DNA from: Acinetobacter sp. ANC 4178
Lineage (GTDB): Bacteria > Pseudomonadota > Gammaproteobacteria > Pseudomonadales > Moraxellaceae
Length of the DNA stretch: 64,000 bases
Direction of reading: 5' to 3'
NCBI RefSeq assembly: GCF_004331175.1
Contig: NZ_SJOD01000002.1
Span: forward strand, 434,001-498,000
The position numbers were made by a program, and so were the translations under genes. Below, piece by piece: positions 35,921 to 45,576 of the stretch (within the stretch, counting starts at the first letter, position 1; each line of letters opens with the position of its first letter). The notes beneath the pieces are model-generated. The model was not told where the DNA came from, ran no database searches, and worked only from the letters and a program-made list of their open reading frames with translations.

Positions 35921-36215
35921 TTTTCTGGCAACTGAATAGGTTATAAAGTTCAATTTCGCATTCAAAACGGATAATTCGATCGGTGTGTACGAAAAGGTTT
36001 GATGTTGTTTTGTTCATGTAATAAGATCAGATTTATTCAGCTTTTTTATAGTAAAATTTTGTTTTGCTATAGTTTTCAAGTTGCGCAACACAACTTGTTT
36101 TTCGCTTTTTTTATTTTCTTTACGGCTTTCAAGATTGAATTTTTTGGATATCTCTTTGCTGTCCTGTAATCCTTGAAAGATAAGATTCACCCATAGGTTT
36201 CGACCTATCACGACA
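35921..36215 (+). promoter_or_regulatory. Leader region of the mrp operon with hairpins
   Basis: This 295-base region holds a terminator-like hairpin (CAAGTTG/CAACTTG, 36077-36083 with 36091-36097, followed by TTTTT). It may end the ATPase transcript or act as an attenuator. A second hairpin, ATAGGT-TTCG-ACCTAT (36193-36208), lies 7 bases before the mrpA start. No standard ribosome binding site is seen; the only AGG is inside that second stem. Confidence 0.5.
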
Positions 36216-39056
36216 ATGGATACAAGTGTGCTACCAATTATTATCTTGTTACCGTTAGTACTGGGCACAACCCTTGTCTCGTGGCTGAAAAATTTTTCGC
36301 GCGGGGTAACGGCTTTCGGGGCTATCGGAGTCAGTCTAAGTAGTTTAATTCTGTTACTGACTCAAGCAAAGCAGGTCTTTCATGGCGAAGTCATTACTCA
36401 AAGTTGGTCTTGGTTACCACAACTGGGCATTGATCTCAGTTTCCGTCTGGACGCCTTAGGTCTACTTTTCTCTTTGCTGATCACTGGTATCGGCACGCTC
36501 ATTTTTATTTACGCCTACTATTACCTTAGCCCTAAAAACTCATTGAGCAAACTCTATTTGTTGCTGATGTTGTTTATGGCGGCAATGTTGGGTATCTCTC
36601 TTTCCAATAATTTAATTTTGCTGTTAATTTTTTGGGAACTGACCAGCATCTCTTCTTTCCTCTTGGTCGGCTACTGGAGCAACTATGATGTTGCACAACG
36701 TGGCTCACGTATGGCACTCACCATTACGGGGATGGGGGGCTTAGCGATGCTGGGGGGCTTCATTTTACTGGGACAAATTACAGGGACTTATCAAATTGAC
36801 CAGATTCTGACCATGTCAGAACATATTCAAAATCATGCCTTATTTACCCCGACCTTATTACTGATTTTACTCGGTGCCTTTACCAAAAGTGCGCAGTTCC
36901 CCTTCCACTTCTGGCTCCCGAATGCCATGGCTGCACCAACACCCGTGTCAGCTTATCTGCATTCGGCCACAATGGTGAAGGCGGGAATTTTCTTGCTGGC
37001 ACGCTTACTCCCAATCTTTGCAGGTGCTGCGCTTTATCACAATATTGTGACCTTTGTTGGCTTATTTACTTTGTGTATGGCGGCATTCTTCGCCATTTTC
37101 AAAGAAGACCTGAAAGGGCTTCTGGCCTACTCGACCATCAGTCATCTGGGTTTAATCGTTTGCCTATTGGGTATTGGCTCGCCATTGGCTGTCGCTGCTG
37201 CAATTTTCCATATCATCAACCATGCCACCTTTAAGGCAGCGCTGTTTATGATTGCAGGTATTGTTGATCACGAAACAGGAACACGCGACTTACGTAAATT
37301 AAGTGGCGTATGGCAATTATTGCCGTTCTCAGCCACCCTTACTATGGTCACCGCAGCGGCTATGGCGGGTGTTCCACTGACCAATGGTTTCTTGTCTAAA
37401 GAAATGTTCTTTACTGAATTATTGGCAAACTTGAGTGGTCCAACACTGGTATTGTCGGCAATTGTTGCGACCTTGGCTGGTATTTTTGCAGTTGCTTATT
37501 CAGTACGTTTGGTACATGGCGTGTTTTTTGACGGTCCACTCGGTGAACAAGTTCCCAATAAAGATGGACATGAACCGCCTATCGGCATGCGTGCGCCAGC
37601 AATTCTCTTGGCCATTCTGTGTATTGTGGTGGGCATTTTCCCTGCGCTCACTGTTGAACAAATTGTTAATAGTACAGCGCGTGCGAGCACCCAGTTACAT
37701 GACTTTTCAGGAACTCATTTAGCCATCTGGCATGGTTTTAATCTGCCTTTAGTGATGAGTTTAATTGCTCTAGTCGGTGGTTTAAGCTTTTACTTCGTTC
37801 TCGCAAAGAACCGTAAAATTCGCAGTATTGATTTAGATCTTGCCTTAGGCGCTTTTCAAGGCAAACTCTTGTTTGAATCTTTCCTCAAGCACTTGCTCCT
37901 TAAATCGCGCAAGATTAAACGCAAAACAGAAACAGGCTCCTTACAAACTTACCTGCTCTGGATTGTAGCGTTTAGTATTGTCTTAGTGGCTGTTCCTCTG
38001 ATGGGGCAAGGGCTGACCACAGGTACCCGTGAGCTCACCCATGCGCCTATGCTGGCGATTGTACTGTGGCTATTATTGTTCTCTGCCTGTTGGATGATGC
38101 TTTGGTTCCACCATGAACGCATTAAAGCTGTGCTGATTAGTGGTGCCATCGGTTTAGTTGTCACCATGGTATTTGTCACTTTGTCTGCACCAGATTTGGC
38201 CCTAACGCAAATTACTGTGGATGTTGTGACCACTGTGTTGCTGCTCATGAGTTTATCGCTCTTACCTCAGCTTACACCTTATGAATCCAGTCAAGCACGT
38301 CGTTGGCGCGATGCCATTCTTTCTATTGTCGGTGGACTTGGCATTGGTTGGATCACTTGGCTGATTCTGACACGTGACCATAATTCGATTTCTTGGTTCT
38401 TCTTACAACAGTCTATTCCACTGGGTGGTGGTTCAAACGTCGTTAACGTAATTCTGGTCGATTTCCGTGGTTTCGATACCTTCGGTGAAATTACGGTATT
38501 GGGTATTGCTGGTATCGGCACACTCTGTCTAATGGATGGTATGCGTGCACATGGCACCAGCACCACCCAAGGCTTAACTTATCGCTTTAACCCCTCCCCT
38601 TTAATGCTTCGTATTGCATCTTCGTGGATTTTACCGCTGGCTTTGGTCATCAGTTTGTATATTTTCCTACGTGGACATAATGAACCGGGCGGTGGCTTTA
38701 TTGCAGGCTTAATTACCGCATTGGCATTGATTATTCAATACATTGCCTTAGGTCAAGATCAAGCTGAACAACTGCTTCGCGCCAAATCTGGACGTTTATA
38801 CGAAATCTGGATCGGTTCAGGTCTAAGCATTGCAGGATTAACCGCAATTGCTGCATGGTTCTGGGGACGTCCGTTCCTGACCAGTGCACACATCTACGTT
38901 TCACCGCCCTTTTTAGGTGAAATGCACTTGGCTTCTGCCGCTGCATTTGATGTTGGGGTCTATGTCACCGTGGTGGGCGCAACCATGCTGATGATTTCAG
39001 TTTTGGGTGACTCACGCCACTCAAGCATGTCTGGTCCATTACCAAAGGGGAAATAA
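36216..39056 (+). CDS. mrpA: Mrp-type Na+/H+ antiporter subunit A, fused A/B form
   Basis: MrpA is the largest subunit of the multi-subunit antiporter that exports Na+ (or K+) for protons and supports pH and salt tolerance. The 946-residue protein has an N-terminal ND5/NuoL-like proton-pumping domain (about 60-500, with LLIFWELTSISSFLLVGYW and FPFHFWLPNAMAAPTPVSAYLHSA) and further helices. The last 120 residues form an MnhB-like domain (RGHNEPGGGFIAGLITALAL), so subunit B is fused, as in several Gram-negative PhaAB-type systems. It heads a six-gene operon. Confidence 0.95.
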   Translation: MDTSVLPIIILLPLVLGTTLVSWLKNFSRGVTAFGAIGVSLSSLILLLTQAKQVFHGEVITQSWSWLPQLGIDLSFRLDALGLLFSLLITGIGTLIFIYAYYYLSPKNSLSKLYLLLMLFMAAMLGISLSNNLILLLIFWELTSISSFLLVGYWSNYDVAQRGSRMALTITGMGGLAMLGGFILLGQITGTYQIDQILTMSEHIQNHALFTPTLLLILLGAFTKSAQFPFHFWLPNAMAAPTPVSAYLHSATMVKAGIFLLARLLPIFAGAALYHNIVTFVGLFTLCMAAFFAIFKEDLKGLLAYSTISHLGLIVCLLGIGSPLAVAAAIFHIINHATFKAALFMIAGIVDHETGTRDLRKLSGVWQLLPFSATLTMVTAAAMAGVPLTNGFLSKEMFFTELLANLSGPTLVLSAIVATLAGIFAVAYSVRLVHGVFFDGPLGEQVPNKDGHEPPIGMRAPAILLAILCIVVGIFPALTVEQIVNSTARASTQLHDFSGTHLAIWHGFNLPLVMSLIALVGGLSFYFVLAKNRKIRSIDLDLALGAFQGKLLFESFLKHLLLKSRKIKRKTETGSLQTYLLWIVAFSIVLVAVPLMGQGLTTGTRELTHAPMLAIVLWLLLFSACWMMLWFHHERIKAVLISGAIGLVVTMVFVTLSAPDLALTQITVDVVTTVLLLMSLSLLPQLTPYESSQARRWRDAILSIVGGLGIGWITWLILTRDHNSISWFFLQQSIPLGGGSNVVNVILVDFRGFDTFGEITVLGIAGIGTLCLMDGMRAHGTSTTQGLTYRFNPSPLMLRIASSWILPLALVISLYIFLRGHNEPGGGFIAGLITALALIIQYIALGQDQAEQLLRAKSGRLYEIWIGSGLSIAGLTAIAAWFWGRPFLTSAHIYVSPPFLGEMHLASAAAFDVGVYVTVVGATMLMISVLGDSRHSSMSGPLPKGK

Positions 39057-39057
39057 T

Positions 39058-39423
39058 ATGATTAGTCTAGAATTTCTTATTGCCTCTGCGATTGGACTGT
39101 TAGTTTCAACGGGTATCTATCTGATTCTGCGTGCGCGTACCTTTCCTGTGGTACTTGGCCTAGCCATGATTGGCTATGCCGTAAACGTGTTCTTGTTTGC
39201 GATGGGGCGAGTCCAAATCAACTCGCCTGCGGTATTAACCGAAGCCTCCAAGTCCACGGACCCATTGCCACAAGCTCTGGTTTTAACAGCCATTGTGATT
39301 GGTTTTGCCACCACCGCCTTTATTGTACAACTGGCTTTACGCAGCCGTTATGAATCAGGGACCGACCACGTTGACTCAAAAGAAGAAATTAGTCTTGTTG
39401 ACCCACGCGAGGATGAGCCTTAA
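39058..39423 (+). CDS. mrpC: Mrp-type Na+/H+ antiporter subunit C
   Basis: MrpC resembles NuoK of complex I. The 121-residue protein has three membrane helices and the conserved GLAMIGYAVNVFLFAMG segment. The start at 39058 is chosen because GGGG lies about 8 bases upstream and a frame beginning at 39007 would lie within mrpA. Its stop overlaps the start of mrpD (TAATG). Confidence 0.93.
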   Translation: MISLEFLIASAIGLLVSTGIYLILRARTFPVVLGLAMIGYAVNVFLFAMGRVQINSPAVLTEASKSTDPLPQALVLTAIVIGFATTAFIVQLALRSRYESGTDHVDSKEEISLVDPREDEP

Positions 39424-41234
39424 TGCATAACTTCATCCAATTTTGGGCAGAACATACACCAATTTTCAGCATCATTATTCCTGCATTTACCAGCTTTCTT
39501 CTGGTTTTACTGGGCAATCCGGGTTCAGGTTCACTTGCCTACGACTGGCGTCAACCTTGGCGTCGTGGCATCAGTCTCATTTCTGCTTTACTGGGATGTG
39601 CGACAGCAATCTGCTATTTAATGGTGGCCAGTCATGGTCAAATCAGTAGTTATAACCTGAGTGAGTGGACAGCACCCTTCGGGATCGTTTTGGTTTTAGA
39701 CCAACTCTCGGCCTTAATGCTGGTATTAACCTATGCACTTGCAGTCCCCGTTTTGTGGTTTGCGAGCCGCGAATGGGATACCCGTGGTCGCTATTTCCAT
39801 GCCATGTTCCATTTCTTATTGATGGGATTATGCGGAGCATTCCTCACAGGCGACTTATTTAACCTGTTTGTGTTCTTTGAAATTCTCCTGATGGCGTCTT
39901 ATGTGTTGCTCTTGCATGGACAAGGTAAAGCACGCTTTCAGCTCGGCATTCACTACGTCACCATCAACCTATTGGCCTCTGCACTGTTCCTGATTGGTCT
40001 GGGCATGATTTATGGTAGCGTCGGCAGTTTGAATATGGCAGATGTCGCACGCTTGCTGCCAAGCTTACAACCTGATGAGCATAAATTGGCTGTAGCAGGT
40101 GGGCTATTGTTATTTGTGGTATTTGGCATTAAAGCCGCAATGTTACCTGTCGGCTTCTGGTTACCCAAAACCTATGCCGTAGCCACTACCCCTGTTGCCG
40201 CCATTTTCACCATCATGACCAAAGTCGGCATTTATGCGATTTTACGGGTCAATGGTACGGTGTTTGATGACGCCCTAAGTCAATCCATTCTACAAAATTG
40301 GTTATTGCCTATCGGTTTAATCACTTCGCTCTATGGTGCGATTGGTGCGATTGGTACGGAACGCCTACGCCGCTTTGTCGGTTTTATGGTGTTGTCTTCC
40401 ATTGGAACCTTACTCATCGCGATTGCCATGTTTAATACCCAAGCGTGGTCAGCAACGCTTTATTATTTGGTACATAGCACGCTGATTGCAGCCGCTTTTT
40501 ATCTGCTTTGTGGCTGGATTACCTCGCAACGTGGTGTTTACAAGGATCATTTAAAAATCGCACCACAGATGAAACAGCATCATGTGCTTTCGATTTGCTA
40601 TTTCCTCATTGCCTTAATGATGGCGGGATTACCCCCATTCAGCGGCTTTCTTGGCAAGGTATTTATTCTTCAAGCCACGGCAAATGAACCTTATCAAGGT
40701 ATTGTGATTACAGTGATTCTGGTTGTAAGTTTGCTCAGTATTCTCGCATTTACTCGTGTGGGTTTTATTCTGTTCTGGCGTGCCAGCAAGCCCGAAGAAA
40801 TTGCACATATTGATGCCGAATATACAGCTTACCAAGCAACCCCAGAACAAGCGCCACCACGTAACGATCGCACCATCTATATCTTATTGGCAGGTCTGAT
40901 TGGCTACATGGTCGCGGCAGGACCTATACAGCAATATACTCAGAATACTGCATTACAAATTCAAAATAATGCCTTGTATGAAGCGGCGATATTGAAGAAG
41001 GATGAGCTGAATCAAGTCATTAGTGTGCAACCATTTGATCCTGAAAATTTACCCGAAACCAAATATGGGGGGGAAGAACTCGATCCAAATGCACATCTCA
41101 TTCCATATACCATCAGTGAAGATACTTTGTCTGGTGAGCACATTTCACCGTACAAGTTACGTCAGATTCAAGAACAACAGACCCATGAAGTGTTGATTCC
41201 TGATGATGCTCAACTTAAACCCGTGGAGCCGTAA
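39423..41234 (+). CDS. mrpD: Mrp-type Na+/H+ antiporter subunit D with extended C-terminus
   Basis: MrpD is an ND2/ND4/ND5-like proton-translocating subunit. The 603-residue protein has about 14 membrane helices, with the conserved LTGDLFNLFVFFEILLMASY, GIKAAMLPVGFWLPKTYA and AGLPPFSGFLGK stretches. Compared with the usual length near 500, it has a hydrophilic tail of about 90 residues (from NALYEAAILKKDELNQV to the end). The tail is Pro/Glu-rich and could be cytosolic or periplasmic depending on helix count. It is translationally coupled to mrpC and mrpE by one-base overlaps. Confidence 0.95.
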   Translation: MHNFIQFWAEHTPIFSIIIPAFTSFLLVLLGNPGSGSLAYDWRQPWRRGISLISALLGCATAICYLMVASHGQISSYNLSEWTAPFGIVLVLDQLSALMLVLTYALAVPVLWFASREWDTRGRYFHAMFHFLLMGLCGAFLTGDLFNLFVFFEILLMASYVLLLHGQGKARFQLGIHYVTINLLASALFLIGLGMIYGSVGSLNMADVARLLPSLQPDEHKLAVAGGLLLFVVFGIKAAMLPVGFWLPKTYAVATTPVAAIFTIMTKVGIYAILRVNGTVFDDALSQSILQNWLLPIGLITSLYGAIGAIGTERLRRFVGFMVLSSIGTLLIAIAMFNTQAWSATLYYLVHSTLIAAAFYLLCGWITSQRGVYKDHLKIAPQMKQHHVLSICYFLIALMMAGLPPFSGFLGKVFILQATANEPYQGIVITVILVVSLLSILAFTRVGFILFWRASKPEEIAHIDAEYTAYQATPEQAPPRNDRTIYILLAGLIGYMVAAGPIQQYTQNTALQIQNNALYEAAILKKDELNQVISVQPFDPENLPETKYGGEELDPNAHLIPYTISEDTLSGEHISPYKLRQIQEQQTHEVLIPDDAQLKPVEP

Positions 41235-41758
41235 TGATGCAAAAAAAATCTTTTCTTCATCGCTGGCTCCCGCATCCGTTTGTTTCGGTTCTGGTTGCAA
41301 TCACTTGGGTGATGCTGGCACATAGTTTCGATATCGCAACTTTAGTCATGGCAAGCTTGCTCGCTGTGTTTATTCCGCGCTTAGTACAACCCTTTATCCA
41401 GCAAACGCCCAATATCCACTGGAAGGCAGCCATTAAGCTATTTTTTGTTGTACTTTGGGATATTGTGATCTCCAATATTCGGATTGCCAAGTTGGTTTTG
41501 GGTCCAATGGATCAATTGCATCCTAAATGGTATCGCGTACCTTTAGACACCCAACATGATGAAGTCAATAGCTTACTGGCGATGATCATTACCACCACAC
41601 CCGGTACAGTGTCAGCGGGCATCGATCAAGATCGTGGTGATATTTTGGTCCATGCATTAAGTTCGGATAATACCGAAATTGATATTCAAGACATCAAAAA
41701 CCGTTATGAAAAACCATTAATGGAAATCTTCCACGTCAATTCAGGAGATGCCACATGA
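41234..41758 (+). CDS. mrpE: Mrp-type Na+/H+ antiporter subunit E
   Basis: MrpE is a small membrane subunit needed for full antiport. The 174-residue protein has two to three hydrophobic helices at the start (PFVSVLVAITWVML) and the conserved TTTPGTVSAGIDQDRGDILVHAL-type segment. The ATG overlaps the mrpD stop; a second ATG follows directly and could be used instead. Its stop overlaps the mrpF start (ATGA). Confidence 0.93.
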   Translation: MMQKKSFLHRWLPHPFVSVLVAITWVMLAHSFDIATLVMASLLAVFIPRLVQPFIQQTPNIHWKAAIKLFFVVLWDIVISNIRIAKLVLGPMDQLHPKWYRVPLDTQHDEVNSLLAMIITTTPGTVSAGIDQDRGDILVHALSSDNTEIDIQDIKNRYEKPLMEIFHVNSGDAT

Positions 41759-42030
41759 CCGTTCTGCCCTATGCTTTAGGCATCTGTATGGTGGCGATCA
41801 CACTTTCGATGATGATGTGCTTGGGTCGCCTGATTATTGGACCATCTATTGTGGATCGACTGTTGGCTTTAGATACCTTGTTCTTGAATGCAACTTGTCT
41901 CATTGTCGTACTTGGCATCTATTGGAGTACCACCTCTTTATTTGAAGGTGCACTACTGGTCGCTATGCTTGGGTTTGTATCTACTGTGGCCTTGGCACGC
42001 TACTTTACCTCTGGTCATGTCATCGATTAA
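41755..42030 (+). CDS. mrpF: Mrp-type Na+/H+ antiporter subunit F
   Basis: MrpF is a 91-residue subunit with three membrane helices, typical for the family. The segment CLGRLIIGPSIVDRLLALDTL matches the conserved RLIxGPtxxDRvxAlD pattern. It overlaps mrpE by four bases (ATGA), indicating translational coupling. Confidence 0.93.
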   Translation: MTVLPYALGICMVAITLSMMMCLGRLIIGPSIVDRLLALDTLFLNATCLIVVLGIYWSTTSLFEGALLVAMLGFVSTVALARYFTSGHVID

Positions 42031-42042
42031 GGAGCACATCAC

Positions 42043-42405
42043 ATGCAATTACTCATGGAAATACTGGTTTCTATTTTCTTGCTGATTGGTGCATTCTTCA
42101 TGTTGGTCGGGGGAATAGGCATGATTCGCCTCCCCGATTTATTTATGCGTTTGCATGCACCGACCAAATCGAGCACTTTAGGTTTAGGAAGCTTTCTGAT
42201 TGCCGCTATGATCTTCTCGGCTTTTCAGGGAAGAATTGGTTTTGCAGAAATTTTATTAACTCTTTTAGCATTCATTACCGCACCTGTATCGGCCAACTTG
42301 ATGGCGCAAGCAGCACTTCATCTGCGCTTACGTTCAATGAGTGGTGATGTACCCGAAGCATTGAATCGACCGTTACCATGGCAACGACAACGTCGTCGTG
42401 AATAA
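42043..42405 (+). CDS. mrpG: Mrp-type Na+/H+ antiporter subunit G
   Basis: MrpG is the last subunit of the antiporter. The 120-residue protein has three membrane helices and the conserved GGIGMIRLPDLFMRLHAPTK segment followed by LGLGSFLIAAMI. AAGGAG lies 8 bases before the ATG. A strong terminator follows 18 bases past the stop, ending the mrpABCDEFG-type operon. Confidence 0.94.
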   Translation: MQLLMEILVSIFLLIGAFFMLVGGIGMIRLPDLFMRLHAPTKSSTLGLGSFLIAAMIFSAFQGRIGFAEILLTLLAFITAPVSANLMAQAALHLRLRSMSGDVPEALNRPLPWQRQRRRE

Positions 42406-42423
42406 ATCATACGCATTAAAAAA

Positions 42424-42439
42424 GCCACCCTAAGGTGGC
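42424..42439. terminator. Bidirectional terminator between mrpG and rbfA
   Basis: GCCACC (42424-42429) and GGTGGC (42434-42439) with loop CTAA are flanked by A-runs and T-runs on both sides. The hairpin serves the convergent mrp and rimP-nusA-infB-rbfA transcripts. Confidence 0.93.
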
Positions 42440-42468
42440 TTTTTTATCACTCAATGTAGACCTTGAGC

Positions 42469-42873
42469 TTATTCATCATCTTGTTTTGCTTCAGCAGCAG
42501 GTAAATCCTTCACTGCTTCTGCAATCAGACCAAACATATAGTTACCATAAGCATTGGTCTTGTCATAATGAAAACGCAAACGTGGCGTAATACGTGTCTT
42601 AATACGACGACCCAATTCATGGCGTAAGAAACCAGATGCCTTGTTTAGTACATCTAAAGTTTCTTTATTTGCCACTGCACTTTGCTCATCGCCAAGCTCA
42701 CGTCCCATCACGGTGACATAGACTTCTGCATAGCCTAAATCTGGGCTGACCTTCACCGCTGAGATGGTCACAAGACCACCTAAGCGTGGATCTTTCAGCT
42801 CTTGGCGGATTAACTCAGACAACTCACGTTGTACGGTATCTGCCATTCGCTTAAGACGCTGACTACCCGCCAT
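42469..42873 (-). CDS. rbfA: 30S ribosome-binding factor A
   Basis: RbfA binds the immature 30S subunit, helps mature the 5' end of 16S rRNA, and aids cold growth. The 134-residue protein has the KH-like fold with family segments RVQRELSELI-like (here DTVQRELSELIRQELKDPRL), VTISAVKVSPDLGYAEVYVT and LRHELGRRIKTRITPRLRFHYD. Its ATG overlaps the infB stop by one base. It is the last gene of the rimP-nusA-infB-rbfA operon; truB, which follows in many relatives, is absent. Confidence 0.96.
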   Translation of the reverse strand: MAGSQRLKRMADTVQRELSELIRQELKDPRLGGLVTISAVKVSPDLGYAEVYVTVMGRELGDEQSAVANKETLDVLNKASGFLRHELGRRIKTRITPRLRFHYDKTNAYGNYMFGLIAEAVKDLPAAEAKQDDE

Positions 42874-45566
42874 TAAAGACTCCGTTTAATCAGTTGAACA
42901 TCATAGACTTCGATCTTATCTTTGACTTTGATGTCTTTATAACCTTTCACCGCAAGACCACATTCCATACCAGCACGAACGTCTTCAACCACTTCTTTAT
43001 AACGACGAAGAGATTCGAGCTCGCCTTGGAACACAACCACGTCATCACGTAATACGCGAATCGGTTTATTACGGTGTAACATACCCTCAAGTACCATACA
43101 GCCTGCTGCTGCACCAAACTTACTTGAGTGGAACACTTCACGTACTTCAGCCACACCTAGAATCGTTTCACGGTGTTCTGGCGCAAGCTTACCGCTCATC
43201 GCTGCTTTCACATCATCAATCAATTGATAGATGATTGAGTAGTAACGAATATCGATACCATCTGCATCAGCTTTTTGACGCGCAGTGTTGTCTGCACGGA
43301 CGTTAAAGCCAAGCAATACGGCTTCAGAAGATTCAGCCAATGTTACGTCAGACTCAGTGATTGCACCTACGCCTGAACCAATGATACGGACTTTCACTTC
43401 ATCTGTTGCAAGTTCAGCAAGCGCAACATGTAATGCTTCCAACGTACCACGTACGTCAGTTTTCAATACCACATTAACGATAGGCACATCTTTCTTGCCC
43501 ATAGACGCCATGATATTTTCAAGACGCATTGCACTTTGACGCTCAAGACGCTTTTGACGCTCACGATCCATACGCGCATCGGCAACTTCACGTGCTTTCT
43601 TCTCATCACTAACAACAAGAACTTCATCACCAGCCATTGGCGCTTCTGGTAGACCTAAGATTTCCACTGGAATCGAAGGACCTGCAGATTGAATACGTTT
43701 ACCATTTTCATCCGTCATTGCACGAACGCGACCGTAAGATGCACCTGCAAGAACAAGGTCACCTACTTTCAATGTACCGTTTTGAACAAGGATAGACGTT
43801 ACCGCACCACGGCTATTGTCAACACGTGCTTCAATAACAACACCTTGTGCAGCACCTTCTTCAGATGCTTTCAACTCAAGCAATTCAGCTTGGATTGAAA
43901 TAAGATCTAGAAGCTCATCGATCCCTTGACCAGAATGTGCTGAAACCATTGCTACAGGTACATCACCGCCCCATTGTTCAGGCACGATTTCTTTTACTGT
44001 CAATTCGTTCAATACGCGATCTGGATCAGCAGATTCTTTATCCATCTTGTTGATTGCAACAATGATTGGTGTACCCGCTGCACGTGCATGATCAATTGCT
44101 TCCGCAGTTTGTGGCATTACACCATCATCTGCTGCTACAACAAGAACCACGATATCAGTCGCTTTCGCACCACGTGAACGCATTGCAGTAAATGCAGCAT
44201 GTCCAGGAGTATCAAGGAAAGTGATCATACCTTTTTCAGTTGTAACGTGGTAAGCACCGATATGCTGTGTGATACCGCCCGCTTCGCCTTGAGCAACTTT
44301 TGCACGACGAATACGGTCAAGAAGCGATGTTTTACCATGGTCAACGTGACCCATGATTGTCACCACTGGTGCACGAGTAGATTGAACACCACGCGCGCCT
44401 TCAGCCGCTTCAAGTAAGTTATCTTCCGCTTGCGTATCAGATACAAGAACAGGGTTATGACCCATTTCTTCTACAATCAAGGCAGCAATTTCTTGCTCAA
44501 TTGCTTGGTTCTGAGTAACCAGCTCACCCATTTTCATGAGTGACTTAATTACTTCACGTACTTTAATCGCCATTTTTGCTGCAAGATCTGCAACAACAAT
44601 GGTTGAACCAATTTCAACATCATAAACTTGCTTTTTAACAGGTTTTTCAAAACCATGTTTATTTGCAGTACTGGTTTTCAAACCACGTTTATGCGAGTTA
44701 TCACGGAAAGATTGCTCTTCGCCACGACGACCACCTTTCTTCGGTGCGCGCGCACCTGGTGTATTGGTTCCACGTTTGATATCGCGGTCTTCTTTCGCAA
44801 ATGAGTCTTCATAAGCTTGACCAACGAGACCCGCAGCAAGTGGAGAATCATCCACTACACGAATGGTCGCTGTTGCATCTTCGTTTGAATACTTAGATGC
44901 CATTTGACGCATTTGTTCAAGTGTACGCTGCTGCGCTTCTTCAGCTGCTTTACGACGTGCAGCTTCTTCAGTCGCCTTAAGTTGTGCTGCCTGAGCTTCA
45001 CGTGCTTTCTTTTGCTCAGGAGTTTCAATCACTTTAATTTGTGCTTTAACTACTGGCTTGTTGGTTGATTTACGCTTCACCACAACAGCCGCTTTAGCTG
45101 TTTCTTGCTTGGTGGTTTCTTGCTTTGCAGCAGCACGCATCGCTTCTAAGTTCGCAGCAGCTTTGTTTGCTACTGGACTTTCAGCTGTTGCTTTAGGTTC
45201 AGCAGTCGTACGTGTCTGTTGGCCAGCTTGTGCTTTCGCTAAAGCTTCTGCTTTGATTTGTTCAGGATCAGGCTTCGTAAATGTATGCTTCTTGCGAACT
45301 TCCACATTAATGGTTTTTGCCTTACCTGAGGTACTTGCTACTTTAGCAGTACCTGTAGTTTTACGTTTCAACGTGATTTGTCCTGCTTGCCCTACGTCCT
45401 GACCATGAACTTTCTTCAAATGGTTAACGAGGGTATCTTGTTGTTCAGTAGAAATAATGTCGTCAGCTTTACGTTGCGGTAAACCTGCATCGCGAACCTG
45501 CTCTAGGAGCTTGTCTACAGGACGTCCTACGCTGAGTGCTAACTCTTGAATCGACTTGTCCGTCAT
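42873..45566 (-). CDS. infB: Translation initiation factor IF-2
   Basis: IF-2 is the GTPase that delivers initiator fMet-tRNA to the 30S subunit and promotes 50S joining. The 897-residue protein has an IF2_N domain at the start, a long Lys/Ala/Glu-rich linker (about 90-320), and the GTPase core with G1 GHVDHGKTS from about residue 406, DTPGH (G3) and NKMD (G4). Domains II, III and IV follow. Three initiator tRNA genes lie just upstream in the same direction, linking the factor and its cargo. Confidence 0.98.
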   Translation of the reverse strand: MTDKSIQELALSVGRPVDKLLEQVRDAGLPQRKADDIISTEQQDTLVNHLKKVHGQDVGQAGQITLKRKTTGTAKVASTSGKAKTINVEVRKKHTFTKPDPEQIKAEALAKAQAGQQTRTTAEPKATAESPVANKAAANLEAMRAAAKQETTKQETAKAAVVVKRKSTNKPVVKAQIKVIETPEQKKAREAQAAQLKATEEAARRKAAEEAQQRTLEQMRQMASKYSNEDATATIRVVDDSPLAAGLVGQAYEDSFAKEDRDIKRGTNTPGARAPKKGGRRGEEQSFRDNSHKRGLKTSTANKHGFEKPVKKQVYDVEIGSTIVVADLAAKMAIKVREVIKSLMKMGELVTQNQAIEQEIAALIVEEMGHNPVLVSDTQAEDNLLEAAEGARGVQSTRAPVVTIMGHVDHGKTSLLDRIRRAKVAQGEAGGITQHIGAYHVTTEKGMITFLDTPGHAAFTAMRSRGAKATDIVVLVVAADDGVMPQTAEAIDHARAAGTPIIVAINKMDKESADPDRVLNELTVKEIVPEQWGGDVPVAMVSAHSGQGIDELLDLISIQAELLELKASEEGAAQGVVIEARVDNSRGAVTSILVQNGTLKVGDLVLAGASYGRVRAMTDENGKRIQSAGPSIPVEILGLPEAPMAGDEVLVVSDEKKAREVADARMDRERQKRLERQSAMRLENIMASMGKKDVPIVNVVLKTDVRGTLEALHVALAELATDEVKVRIIGSGVGAITESDVTLAESSEAVLLGFNVRADNTARQKADADGIDIRYYSIIYQLIDDVKAAMSGKLAPEHRETILGVAEVREVFHSSKFGAAAGCMVLEGMLHRNKPIRVLRDDVVVFQGELESLRRYKEVVEDVRAGMECGLAVKGYKDIKVKDKIEVYDVQLIKRSL

Positions 45567-45576
45567 ATATTACCTC

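Noticed and set aside
43285..45402. Plus-strand frames opposite infB, including one of 114 codons
   Set aside because: They mirror the Ala/Lys-rich linker and GTPase codons of infB; no independent coding signal is seen.
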